Below are positions 1 through 5,433 of a DNA stretch of 10,879 nucleotides, one piece after another. A program made the translations under genes and the position numbers. Source of the stretch: CAYGTK01 sp964352775 (lineage in GTDB: Bacteria; Bacteroidota; Bacteroidia; Chitinophagales; CAIOSU01). Position 1 is the stretch's first letter. Every line of letters begins with the position of its first letter. The stretch lies in the NCBI GenBank assembly GCA_964352775.1, contig CAYGTK010000145.1, positions 1 through 10,879 of the forward strand. The letters run 5' to 3'. The notes beneath the pieces are model-generated. The model searched no databases. It was given only the letters and a program-made list of their open reading frames with translations, and was not told the origin of the DNA.

Positions 1-511
1 GATTGTTGTCAGCTCCAAAAAAGACATTCATAGGGTTCCTTTTTGCAGCACTTACAAGCAGTCTTCCCGAACCACACGCAGGGTCAAGAATGCGCTGATG
101 TTCAATCCCCTCCTCCATACCGACCACAGCCGCCATAAAGTCCGTAATGGGGTCCGGAGTGAAGTACTGTCCGTTCTGTCCTTTGGTGATATACTCACTG
201 TAATAAACGCCAAGAATATCCGAATAGGGATGCTCCAATACCTTTAGCTGGAGTGTGCCCAGAAGCTTGGCTAATACATCCAATTCATCCCGGTCGTATT
301 TTTCGATGACTTTGAGGTATAGCTCTTCATTGTCTTGGTCTTTATCCTGCAGCCTAGACTGGATATTGGTTCGATGAAAACTACAGATGGCTATCGTAAG
401 AAAATCCCCGAACACGGTAGCCGTTTCCCGCTTTCTGTTAAGCTCACTCATAAGTTCAGTAAACTGGACTAAGTAATTGCTATGTCTGAGATTTTTGCTT
501 TGACCACTCAA
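1..511 (-). CDS. N6-adenine DNA methylase, N-terminal part (runs off the window)
   Basis: The first 170 residues of a SAM-dependent N6-adenine methyltransferase of the HsdM/type I-like class (N6_Mtase family); the catalytic NPPY motif lies beyond the window edge. Seen: a helical N-terminal region (residues 1-100), then GQYFTP at 114-119, the usual lead-in of this family, and SAM-binding motif I DPACGSGRLL at 143-152, followed by FGADNN. The start is taken as TTG at 511, because GGAGGAG lies 7 nt upstream and an in-frame TAA lies just beyond it; the first in-frame ATG is at 451. It follows the Toprim gene by about 80 nt on the same strand, so they may be co-transcribed. Such solitary methylases are common on mobile elements, where they may protect DNA or form part of a restriction-modification set (inference). 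No specificity or nuclease subunit is visible here. Confidence 0.88.
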   Translation of the reverse strand, partial: MSGQSKNLRHSNYLVQFTELMSELNRKRETATVFGDFLTIAICSFHRTNIQSRLQDKDQDNEELYLKVIEKYDRDELDVLAKLLGTLQLKVLEHPYSDILGVYYSEYITKGQNGQYFTPDPITDFMAAVVGMEEGIEHQRILDPACGSGRLLVSAAKRNPMNVFFGADNN

Positions 512-518
512 TGTTATT

Positions 519-525
519 CTCCTCC
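519..525 (-). promoter_or_regulatory. Strong Shine-Dalgarno that fixes a TTG start
   Basis: On the minus strand the bases read GGAGGAG, followed by a 7-nt spacer and TTG at 511-509. An ATG overlaps the region in another frame but reaches a stop after 15 codons, so the ribosome site best serves the TTG of the methylase gene. The strength of this site differs from the A-rich leaders of the other genes here. Confidence 0.7.
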
Positions 526-590
526 ATTATCCTGAACGGAAAGTGATAAATAATGTGGTGCTTGAAGTCAAGTTTCGCTTTAGTAAATAG

Positions 591-1565
591 CTAAGGAACA
601 AGCTCTAAGGAAACGATACTGTCCGGCTTGAAAACCCTGTCTTCCGCAACATGCCAGTCGTTCAGGTCCTTATAGCTACTATACAAATGCTGCATGTTAA
701 CAAGGGCTATCCCCTTGGTTTTCAGTTCTTTTTCAAGAAAGGCATGGGCAGCATTTCCAGCAACGTCATTATCCAGCCAAGCTATCACCCGTTCATAGCC
801 CCCTGCCCTTATCCTTTGGACCGCACGTTCTATCAAAGCGGTTGAATGGAGTACCATACTATCGTGTGAGTCACTGCGATCTTGATATTCCTTAGCAATC
901 GATAAAAGGGTCAATTTGTCGAACATACCTTCAAAAATCTCTATGATTTTGCTGGTAGAAGCCTTAGCCTTCCAGAGTGATATATCCTTCTTGCCGACCA
1001 CACATTTAAAACCCAAGGGGTTACGCACCTCGAAACCACCACTCTCATTCTGCATGCCTAGCCCATATATCTTCTTGCCACTAACAGCATGCTCAAAATA
1101 GATCTGTCGTAGGTGTTGCCTAGCCACGTTACTTGAAACCCCTCTGGTTTCAAGATAATCCCACAGAGGCTGGCTGAAAATGGGCTTGTCAGATAATAAA
1201 CGAAAGCCCGCTGCTTTTCCCAAAGGAGCTTGCTGAGCTTGGTCACTCACTGCTTGGCGATGTTGCCTAGGGGAATAGCTACGGAACCACTGCAGCACGT
1301 CTGAAATGCCATTGGACCGTCCCTGTTCTTTCAAGCAACGCTGCATAAATGCAATTAAATCACCACCAGAGGGTTCCCCTCCTCCAAAATCTTTCCAGAT
1401 GTCATGTGCTGTATGGATATGAAAGGAAGGTATTTTTTCATCAGGTCGGAAGGGCGAAGCATACCAGAGGTCAGCCCCCCTGCTCTTCTGCTTATCAGGT
1501 GTAAAGCCCAAGGAGGCTAGTATATCCTGGAGCGTATATCGTTCCTTAACCTGCTTGATGTTCAT
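591..1565 (-). CDS. Toprim-domain, CHC2-like DNA primase of a mobile element
   Basis: 324 residues. The N-terminal 1-75 resembles the CHC2 zinc-finger primase domain in layout (tyrosine-rich WYASPFRPDEKIPSF at 34-48, then DFGGGEPSGGDLIAF) but lacks the zinc-binding cysteines and histidine, as is usual in the Bacteroidota mobile-element branch. The C-terminal half is a Toprim domain: the catalytic glutamate is in FEGMFDKL (E212), and the metal-binding acidic cluster is LDNDVAG (D265-N-D267), followed by KDLNDW at 299-304, which usually closes the domain. The likely role is priming or another DNA transaction during replication or transfer of the element (family knowledge plus inference). ATG start at 1565 with a purine-rich leader. 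It lies between the rep-like HTH gene and the methylase, all on the minus strand with gaps of about 100 and 80 nt. Confidence 0.88.
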   Translation of the reverse strand: MNIKQVKERYTLQDILASLGFTPDKQKSRGADLWYASPFRPDEKIPSFHIHTAHDIWKDFGGGEPSGGDLIAFMQRCLKEQGRSNGISDVLQWFRSYSPRQHRQAVSDQAQQAPLGKAAGFRLLSDKPIFSQPLWDYLETRGVSSNVARQHLRQIYFEHAVSGKKIYGLGMQNESGGFEVRNPLGFKCVVGKKDISLWKAKASTSKIIEIFEGMFDKLTLLSIAKEYQDRSDSHDSMVLHSTALIERAVQRIRAGGYERVIAWLDNDVAGNAAHAFLEKELKTKGIALVNMQHLYSSYKDLNDWHVAEDRVFKPDSIVSLELVP

Positions 1566-1665
1566 CTATTTCTCTTTTCACTAGCAAAGTGGTCTTGTGC
1601 TCGGAGCATAGTCTAGCTTATCGAAGCCTGTTAGGTCAATTATGTAGGATGAATTCGCTTTATTT

Positions 1666-2220
1666 TCATTTGTCGGGAGGGTAAGGCAAACCCATTGCGA
1701 TGGATAATTGTCGTAATCGGTCCTCCACCGCACTATCCTTTCTATTTAATGATCTGTTTCCATTAGTGTCCGCCATAGATGTCGTGGCCACTTTTCTGCG
1801 GTCTTCGATAGCTCTAGAACATCTCCTAATGCGTTCAAAGCGAAGGTAGATACAGATGCCCGTTATCATCCCGATACGGTTCTTAGTATAGGCATAAGTG
1901 AGGTAACCTTCTCGCCAAGCATCCTTCAACATCCGCTGCACCTGACGTACTGACTTACCCATATGCTTAGCCAGAATACCTTGAGTAGTCTTGATAGGAC
2001 CACCCTGCCCTGCCCAACCGCTTATTAGAGCAACAAGCCTAGCCGTGGAGTCCATAATACGGCGGTTCTTCATAAAACTCTGTTTAAGGGGTAGAATATA
2101 GGTGCCTTTGTCAACTGGCTCGATGGCCTTGCTCCGACTTAAAGGGACGTTGCCAAAACGGCTGTTATTCGCTCCATCTAATATGGAATGGGGAAACAGG
2201 ATATGGGATAGATGTTGCAT
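1666..2220 (-). CDS. Winged-helix/HTH protein, possible replication initiator or regulator
   Basis: 184 residues from ATG at 2220. The frame extends upstream to a TTG at 2265, but that codon has no ribosome site and the extra residues add no domain, so the ATG is preferred. The core is residues 39-127: a KGTYILPL strand, a helix with RRIMDSTARLVALISGW, then an HTH of the form TTQGILAKHMGKSVRQVQRM (78-97) and a wing-like segment GYLTYAYTKNRIGMITGICIYL. This looks like the winged-helix proteins that sit next to primase genes on plasmids and integrative elements; whether it initiates replication or only regulates is unknown. The tail (130-184) is basic and probably disordered. It is the first gene of the minus-strand set. 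A plus-strand terminator and repeats lie just upstream of it, a layout typical of a replication control region (inference). Confidence 0.75.
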   Translation of the reverse strand: MQHLSHILFPHSILDGANNSRFGNVPLSRSKAIEPVDKGTYILPLKQSFMKNRRIMDSTARLVALISGWAGQGGPIKTTQGILAKHMGKSVRQVQRMLKDAWREGYLTYAYTKNRIGMITGICIYLRFERIRRCSRAIEDRRKVATTSMADTNGNRSLNRKDSAVEDRLRQLSIAMGLPYPPDK

Positions 2221-2280
2221 GCTATTCAGCTCACCCAAATAACGGGCACAGAAAAGGGTTTGCAAACAAAGAAAATGCTT

Positions 2281-2373
2281 GCGGTAAGGAGCGATAGTTG
2301 CTATGGTATTCCTGTCTACAGAATACTAAAGTTTACCGCTCAGAAAGACCGCCACGCCAATGGCGGTTTTTTT
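2281..2373 (+). ncRNA. Candidate small antisense RNA opposite the rep-like gene leader
   Basis: The plus strand ends in a strong intrinsic terminator, yet no plus-strand gene precedes it. Upstream, GCGGTAA (2281-2287) pairs with TTACCGC (2333-2339), giving a second possible hairpin. A transcript of 60-90 nt here would be antisense to the 5' leader of the minus-strand HTH gene (start 2220 or 2265), as countertranscript RNAs are in plasmid copy control. A weak sigma70-like pair, TTGCGG (2279-2284) and TATGGT (2302-2307) with a 17-base gap, could start it, but this consensus does not fit Bacteroidota sigma factors well. The structure is seen; the RNA is inferred. Confidence 0.3.
2344..2373 (+). 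terminator. Intrinsic (Rho-independent) terminator
   Basis: ACCGCCA (2348-2354), a 6-base loop, then TGGCGGT (2361-2367) forms a perfect 7-bp G+C-rich stem, followed by seven Ts (2367-2373) and preceded by an A-run that extends the pairing. On the minus strand the stem is followed only by TCTTTCT, so it is mainly a plus-strand terminator. No coding gene ends just before it. Confidence 0.8.
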
Positions 2374-2520
2374 GTGCTCGTTTCGGGTTAGTGCTCCTCC
2401 TTGGTAAGTTATCGAATGAGTATAGACTCCCAAGAAAAGGGAATCGGATGCTATACGTATACCAGAAACAGGGCAGGGTGGCAATGCAATACAGTTTACA
2501 CCCCAAGACCTAGGCAGGGC

Positions 2521-2758
2521 TATACAGGCTTAAGCCATTGAAATAACAGCATTTCCACCCGAGGTTACAGTCAGTAAACAACACGCTGTGTTAAGGTAAC
2601 GTATTGGCAGTCGTATACAAGATACGTAACCCCACAGGCCAGAATTGACAAGAGTATACAAGGAACTATACAGGGCAGGGGGCTTTGAGGCTTAAAAGAG
2701 CTTGTAAACATATTCCTACCTGTATAAAATGGCAATGAAGTAAACAGGACTATACAGG
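2521..2758 (+). repeat. Iteron-like repeats TATACAGG/TATACAAG
   Basis: Copies seen: TATACAGG at 2521-2528, 2667-2674 and 2751-2758; TATACAAG at 2614-2621 and 2655-2662; and one inverted copy CCTGTATA at 2719-2726. Looser relatives are CTATACGTATACC near 2451 and a TATACAGCAGG inside the next gene at 2978. Start-to-start distances of 93, 41, 12 and 84 bases are close to whole DNA turns for most pairs. The last copy overlaps the AGGAG ribosome site of the HTH/coiled-coil gene, so a protein bound there would hinder transcription or translation of that gene. The likeliest binders are that gene's own product (autoregulation) or the rep-like HTH protein (inference). Confidence 0.55.
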
Positions 2759-2767
2759 AGCTCCAGC

Positions 2768-3349
2768 ATGAAATTCTCGATCAGTCAGGCAGCACGTCAT
2801 GTGGGTCTATCCCGGAAAGCTTTTTACGACCACATCAAGTCCAAAGGCATTACCGTGGAACGCGATGAAAAAGGGAAGCAGCCCAAAATAGATGCATCTG
2901 AACTCCTTAGGGTATATGGGGATCAATTCCGAATGAACATGGATACACCCAAGGAAACGGGGCAGGGAACAGATAAGTATACAGCAGGTAACACCCGAAC
3001 AAGTGAAGCTAATGTACAGATAGCTGTGCTGGATGAACGTTTAAAGAATTTGGAAGTACAGCGAGATCAGTTCAAGGAACTGTTCGAGCAAGAGAAACAA
3101 GAGCGGCAACAGGGTCAACGGTTACTGACAGATGAACGAGACAAACAGAATAAGTGGGAAAAGTCCTTCAATGAGCTCAGACAACAAGTGCTTGAGCGGG
3201 AGGAGGGCATCCGTAAAGAACTGAATGAACTGAAAGAGGAAAAGGAAAAACAAATTCGGAGGTATAGGAAGGCGTTAGTTCAAGAGCGGAACAAAACCCT
3301 TTGGGAAAAGCTGTTTACTAAGAGGATAGAGCGGAAACGTTCAGCGTGA
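2768..3349 (+). CDS. MerR-like HTH plus coiled-coil DNA-binding protein (plasmid-type)
   Basis: 193 residues. Residues 1-51 are a MerR-like HTH: SISQAARHVGLSRKAFYDHI (4-23) gives the recognition helices, then IDASELLRVYG (41-51). After a polar linker (52-82), residues 83-175 are a long charged coiled coil (many E, K, Q and R, with leucines at heptad-like spacing), and the tail is basic (IERKRSA). The layout matches the HTH/coiled-coil proteins encoded next to replication genes on plasmids (annotated there as plasmid replication DNA-binding protein, or KfrA-like); the exact job is not known. ATG at 2768 has AGGAG at 2756-2760, 7 nt upstream. The gene stands alone on the plus strand and its 3' end overlaps the opposing small gene by 9 bases. 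Autoregulation through the upstream repeats is likely but inferred. Confidence 0.8.
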   Translation: MKFSISQAARHVGLSRKAFYDHIKSKGITVERDEKGKQPKIDASELLRVYGDQFRMNMDTPKETGQGTDKYTAGNTRTSEANVQIAVLDERLKNLEVQRDQFKELFEQEKQERQQGQRLLTDERDKQNKWEKSFNELRQQVLEREEGIRKELNELKEEKEKQIRRYRKALVQERNKTLWEKLFTKRIERKRSA

Positions 3350-3352
3350 ACG
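3338..3352. repeat. Small inverted repeat spanning both stop codons of convergent genes
   Basis: CGTTCA (3338-3343), GCG, TGAACG (3347-3352): a perfect 6-bp stem with a 3-base loop. The plus-strand stop TGA (3347-3349) and the minus-strand stop (3341-3343) each fall in one arm. There is no T-run on either side, so it is not a normal intrinsic terminator. Confidence 0.4.
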
Positions 3353-3577
3353 CCCTCTGTCTTTTGACTTTTCATTATCCAGACCGTAATCCTTTCTCAC
3401 CTGTTCCCGTTTTCTTTCCAACAGCTGCTCCTTAACCCCAAAATCAAAACCTTGGTAGTAGGGACCCATTTTTTCGGCATCCACTTTAGGCAGTTTGAGT
3501 TCAGGGCGTTCGCTACTCAATAGATAGCCATGATTAAATCCCCTTTTGAATTCTCGCTCTTCTAAATCTTCTTTCAT
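3341..3577 (-). CDS. Small conserved-type protein of Bacteroidota mobile elements, function unknown
   Basis: 78 residues, highly charged. The N-terminal half has FKRGFNHGYLLSSERPEL (11-28) and the middle YYQGFDFGVKEQLLERKREQ (40-59). The two aromatic-glycine pieces (FKRGFNHGYLL and YYQGFDFGVKE) look like two copies of a short helical unit, seen in small proteins beside HTH genes on Bacteroidota elements (from memory, not searched). The tail, KSKDRGRSR, is basic. Its ATG overlaps the stop of the HTH gene (ATGA at 3577-3574), so the two are translationally coupled and probably act together. No enzymatic motif or membrane segment is visible. Confidence 0.72.
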   Translation of the reverse strand: MKEDLEEREFKRGFNHGYLLSSERPELKLPKVDAEKMGPYYQGFDFGVKEQLLERKREQVRKDYGLDNEKSKDRGRSR

Positions 3578-3846
3578 GCGAAGGGCTCTTGGGCGTGTTT
3601 GTCTAGGAATACCAATAGCGAGTGGCGGTCATAGAGGATGTATTTACGGTCGGGCTGGGTATAGCGGATACGGCCTTCATCCCGTAGCTTTTGGAGGGTG
3701 GATTTACTCTTTATCTTCAGTAATGTCATCGCTTCCTCTGTAGTGATCCACTTATCCTCCTTATCGGGCATCTGCTCTATGATGTGGTGTACGGTTTCCT
3801 CCACCAGTCGCATGAACGTATCTTTATCTACTTGGATTAGCTCCAT
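3574..3846 (-). CDS. Excisionase-like helix-turn-helix protein
   Basis: 90 residues from ATG at 3846; a TTG two codons upstream (3852) is possible but less likely. Residues 1-30 form an acidic, probably helical lead; 33-84 are a HTH_17/excisionase-type winged helix: WITTEEAMTLLKIKSKSTLQ, then KLRDEGRIRYTQ and the wing KYILYDRHSLLVFLDKH. Proteins of this type on Bacteroidota elements act as excision factors or regulators of element genes (family knowledge). It starts a two-gene minus-strand operon and diverges from the cargo operon, so the 140-base region between them with paired repeats is a plausible binding target (inference). Confidence 0.82.
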   Translation of the reverse strand: MELIQVDKDTFMRLVEETVHHIIEQMPDKEDKWITTEEAMTLLKIKSKSTLQKLRDEGRIRYTQPDRKYILYDRHSLLVFLDKHAQEPFA

Positions 3847-3986
3847 TTTCAAAAGTAATAAAACATTGAGTATGGTTCATGCTATTGCTTAAAGGTAGGA
3901 TTGGCTTGGGTTTAAACCGTTGGTTTAAGAATCACTAACCATTACTAACCAAAAACAAAAACATTAGTGAACACAATTATCAAGTC
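3847..3986. promoter_or_regulatory. Divergent intergenic region with operator-like repeats
   Basis: It separates the excisionase-like gene (leftward) from the five-gene operon (rightward). Seen: the palindrome GGTTTAAACC (3909-3918) and a second GGTTTAA (3922-3928), 13 bases apart; ACTAACC twice, at 3934-3940 and 3944-3950, exactly 10 bases apart; and the inverted pair TCACTAA (3932-3938)/TTAGTGA (3964-3970). One-turn spacing is typical of protein-binding arrays such as operators or excisionase sites. No clear TTTG/TAnnTTTG promoter is visible on the plus strand, and there is no Shine-Dalgarno before 3987. Base composition drops in G+C from here rightward. Confidence 0.5.
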
Positions 3987-4667
3987 ATGCACTTCAATAA
4001 GGAAAACACAGAACCAGGCATTTACCATATTCATGTTGATGGAAAGAGTATTTCGGAGAAACTGTATAATAGGCTAATCTCAGATTTTCACTTTGTTAAT
4101 AGTGATTTTTCTGGCAGCCCCGAGGGCTATGAGGCATTTTACCCTGAGAGACATTTAACCCTAAAGCTCAAAGGGAAAGATGGGTTTAGATGGACATGGG
4201 ATAACTTACTTGCGATTGTAAGTGAGGAAGAATTTGTTGGTTATCTGGAAGGAGAATTTATACCCATTGATAAGAAAATTGAATTCAAGGACTATAACAA
4301 CTCAGTCCCGTTTCCATTTCTAGTGACAAGAAGAAGGCTAAGTGAAGAAAAGGGAGAAAGTTTTAGGGAAACTGAATTTCACCTAGCACTTGATTATGAT
4401 AAATCTGATAAGGAACTTATAGATAAAATGTTGGAATCTGGAATGTTGCCCGCTAAGGTAGACAAAGGAGAAAGGGGGCACTTCATAATTTTTACACTTC
4501 AGGGGTATCCTAGAGATATTAAAAGACTAATCAAAATGCTTGAAGAATATCTAGCCGAAGCTGGTGGAGCGGTCAGCTGTACGCTTAAAGAGGAGGCGGT
4601 TATTGATCATGAATTGTATGGAGTCACTATTGATGATTTACCTGAGATAGTAGATACAATCAGTTAA
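3987..4667 (+). CDS. Unrecognised 226-residue protein, first gene of the cargo operon
   Basis: I do not recognise a family. No signal peptide, membrane segment or cysteine cluster is visible, so it is probably cytoplasmic. Two similar stretches suggest an internal duplication of a strand-helix-strand unit: residues 12-60 (IYHIHVDGKSISEKLYNRL, ending in RHLTLKLKG) and 129-190 (TEFHLALDYDKSDKELIDKM, ending in GHFIIFTLQG). Each begins with an aromatic residue plus His, then Asp, KS and Leu, and ends in a His-led strand. HLTLK at 56-60 recalls the HxT motif of 2H phosphoesterases, but a clear second HxT is missing. The C-terminus is acidic (VTIDDLPEIVDTIS). ATG at 3987 has an A-rich leader only. 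The stop is 16 nt before the importer ATPase start, so it is co-transcribed and probably belongs to the same system. Confidence 0.75.
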   Translation: MHFNKENTEPGIYHIHVDGKSISEKLYNRLISDFHFVNSDFSGSPEGYEAFYPERHLTLKLKGKDGFRWTWDNLLAIVSEEEFVGYLEGEFIPIDKKIEFKDYNNSVPFPFLVTRRRLSEEKGESFRETEFHLALDYDKSDKELIDKMLESGMLPAKVDKGERGHFIIFTLQGYPRDIKRLIKMLEEYLAEAGGAVSCTLKEEAVIDHELYGVTIDDLPEIVDTIS

Positions 4668-4683
4668 ACTTAGAAGTGCTGTT

Positions 4684-5433
4684 TTGATAGAAATTGAAAA
4701 TTTAGAATTAAACTATAAGGTTGAAAATGGGTCCAAAGTGCATGCTTTAGGGCCACTATCGTTCGCCATTAAAAAAGGATCTTTTGTTTGTATCGTGGGC
4801 GAAAGCGGGTGCGGAAAGTCATCATTGCTTCGTGTTCTTGCCGGACTTGAAAAGCCGACCCGTGGTTCAATAAAAAGGGGGGGCGATAGAATGCTGGTGC
4901 CTAGTAAGAATGTTGGAATGGTATTCCAGCAACCAAACCTGCTACCCTGGCTTAACGTCAGAGACAATTTAGCAGTTGGCTTTAAATTGCGAAATGAACC
5001 TGTTCCGTGGCAAAAGGTAACTGACATTCTAAATCTTATTGGGCTAGAGGGGTCCCAGTACAGTAAACCTAATGAGTTGTCTGGAGGTATGGCGCAAAGA
5101 GTTGCTTTAGGAAGAGTTCTAGTTCAAGATCCTGACATAATTCTCATGGACGAACCATTTGCGGCATTAGATTCCTTTACCAGACTTAAAATGCAATTGG
5201 AGCTCATTAACATCTGGACTGATAAGCCTAAGACTATAGTATTTATTACACATGACATAGATGAGGCTATAACTCTTGCCGATAATGTAGTAGTCTTGAC
5301 TCCAAGACCTGGAAGAATCTCTACGAGTATTGAAATAGATTTACCGAGACCAAGAGATAAATTATCAAATGATTTTAGTAAACTCAGAATTAGTTTATCT
5401 GAAAGTTTATTCAACACCATAAAGCAATTATGA
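4684..5433 (+). CDS. ABC importer ATPase, NrtD/TauB/SsuB type
   Basis: 249 residues, the cytoplasmic ATPase that powers the importer. All motifs are intact: Walker A GESGCGKSS (39-47), Q-loop VFQQPNLLPW (80-89), signature LSGGMAQR (132-139), Walker B IILMDEP (152-158, catalytic E157), D-loop ALD (161-163) and H-loop TH (H190). The tail RPGRISTSIEIDLPRPR (208-224) is typical of nitrate, taurine and sulfonate importer ATPases. The start is TTG at 4684; no ATG fits before the conserved N-terminal strand IEIENLELNY, and there is no clear ribosome site. It overlaps the substrate-binding protein gene by 4 nt (ATGA), indicating translational coupling. Confidence 0.93.
   Translation: MIEIENLELNYKVENGSKVHALGPLSFAIKKGSFVCIVGESGCGKSSLLRVLAGLEKPTRGSIKRGGDRMLVPSKNVGMVFQQPNLLPWLNVRDNLAVGFKLRNEPVPWQKVTDILNLIGLEGSQYSKPNELSGGMAQRVALGRVLVQDPDIILMDEPFAALDSFTRLKMQLELINIWTDKPKTIVFITHDIDEAITLADNVVVLTPRPGRISTSIEIDLPRPRDKLSNDFSKLRISLSESLFNTIKQL

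Larger units (their letters stand above)
2221..2767. promoter_or_regulatory. Non-coding control region between divergent genes (possible origin)
   Basis: About 550 bases with no convincing gene, between the rep-like HTH gene (leftward) and the HTH/coiled-coil gene (rightward), so promoters for both should lie here. It holds a plus-strand intrinsic terminator (2344-2373), scattered TATACAGG/TATACAAG repeats (2521-2758), a 10-base palindrome GGCTTAAGCC (2527-2536), and a near-perfect inverted repeat GGTAACGTAT/ATACGTAACC (2595-2604 and 2622-2631, 9 of 10 pairs) that encloses one TATACAAG copy. GGCAGGG recurs at 2472-2478, 2513-2519 and 2674-2680. Repeats plus a nearby rep-like gene suggest a replication origin or partition-like site, but I see no unambiguous DnaA box cluster and no clear promoter of the Bacteroidota type (TTTG, then TAnnTTTG). 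Confidence 0.5.

Noticed and set aside
2221..2265. Longer form of the rep-like HTH protein starting at TTG 2265
   Set aside because: No Shine-Dalgarno before the TTG, and the 15 added residues carry no domain; the ATG at 2220 is the better start.
2298..2513. 71-codon open frame on the plus strand in the control region
   Set aside because: It runs straight through the intrinsic terminator at 2344-2373 and the repeat-rich DNA, has no ribosome site, and its product has no recognisable domain.
3850..3857. TACTTTTG on the minus strand, an exact match to the Bacteroidota -7 box
   Set aside because: It overlaps the start of the HTH gene so closely that the transcript would begin at or inside the start codon, and no TTTG box lies at the right distance upstream.
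3987..4667. 2H phosphoesterase assignment for the 226-residue protein
   Set aside because: Only one convincing HxT motif (56-58) is present; the second catalytic HxT/S is not seen.
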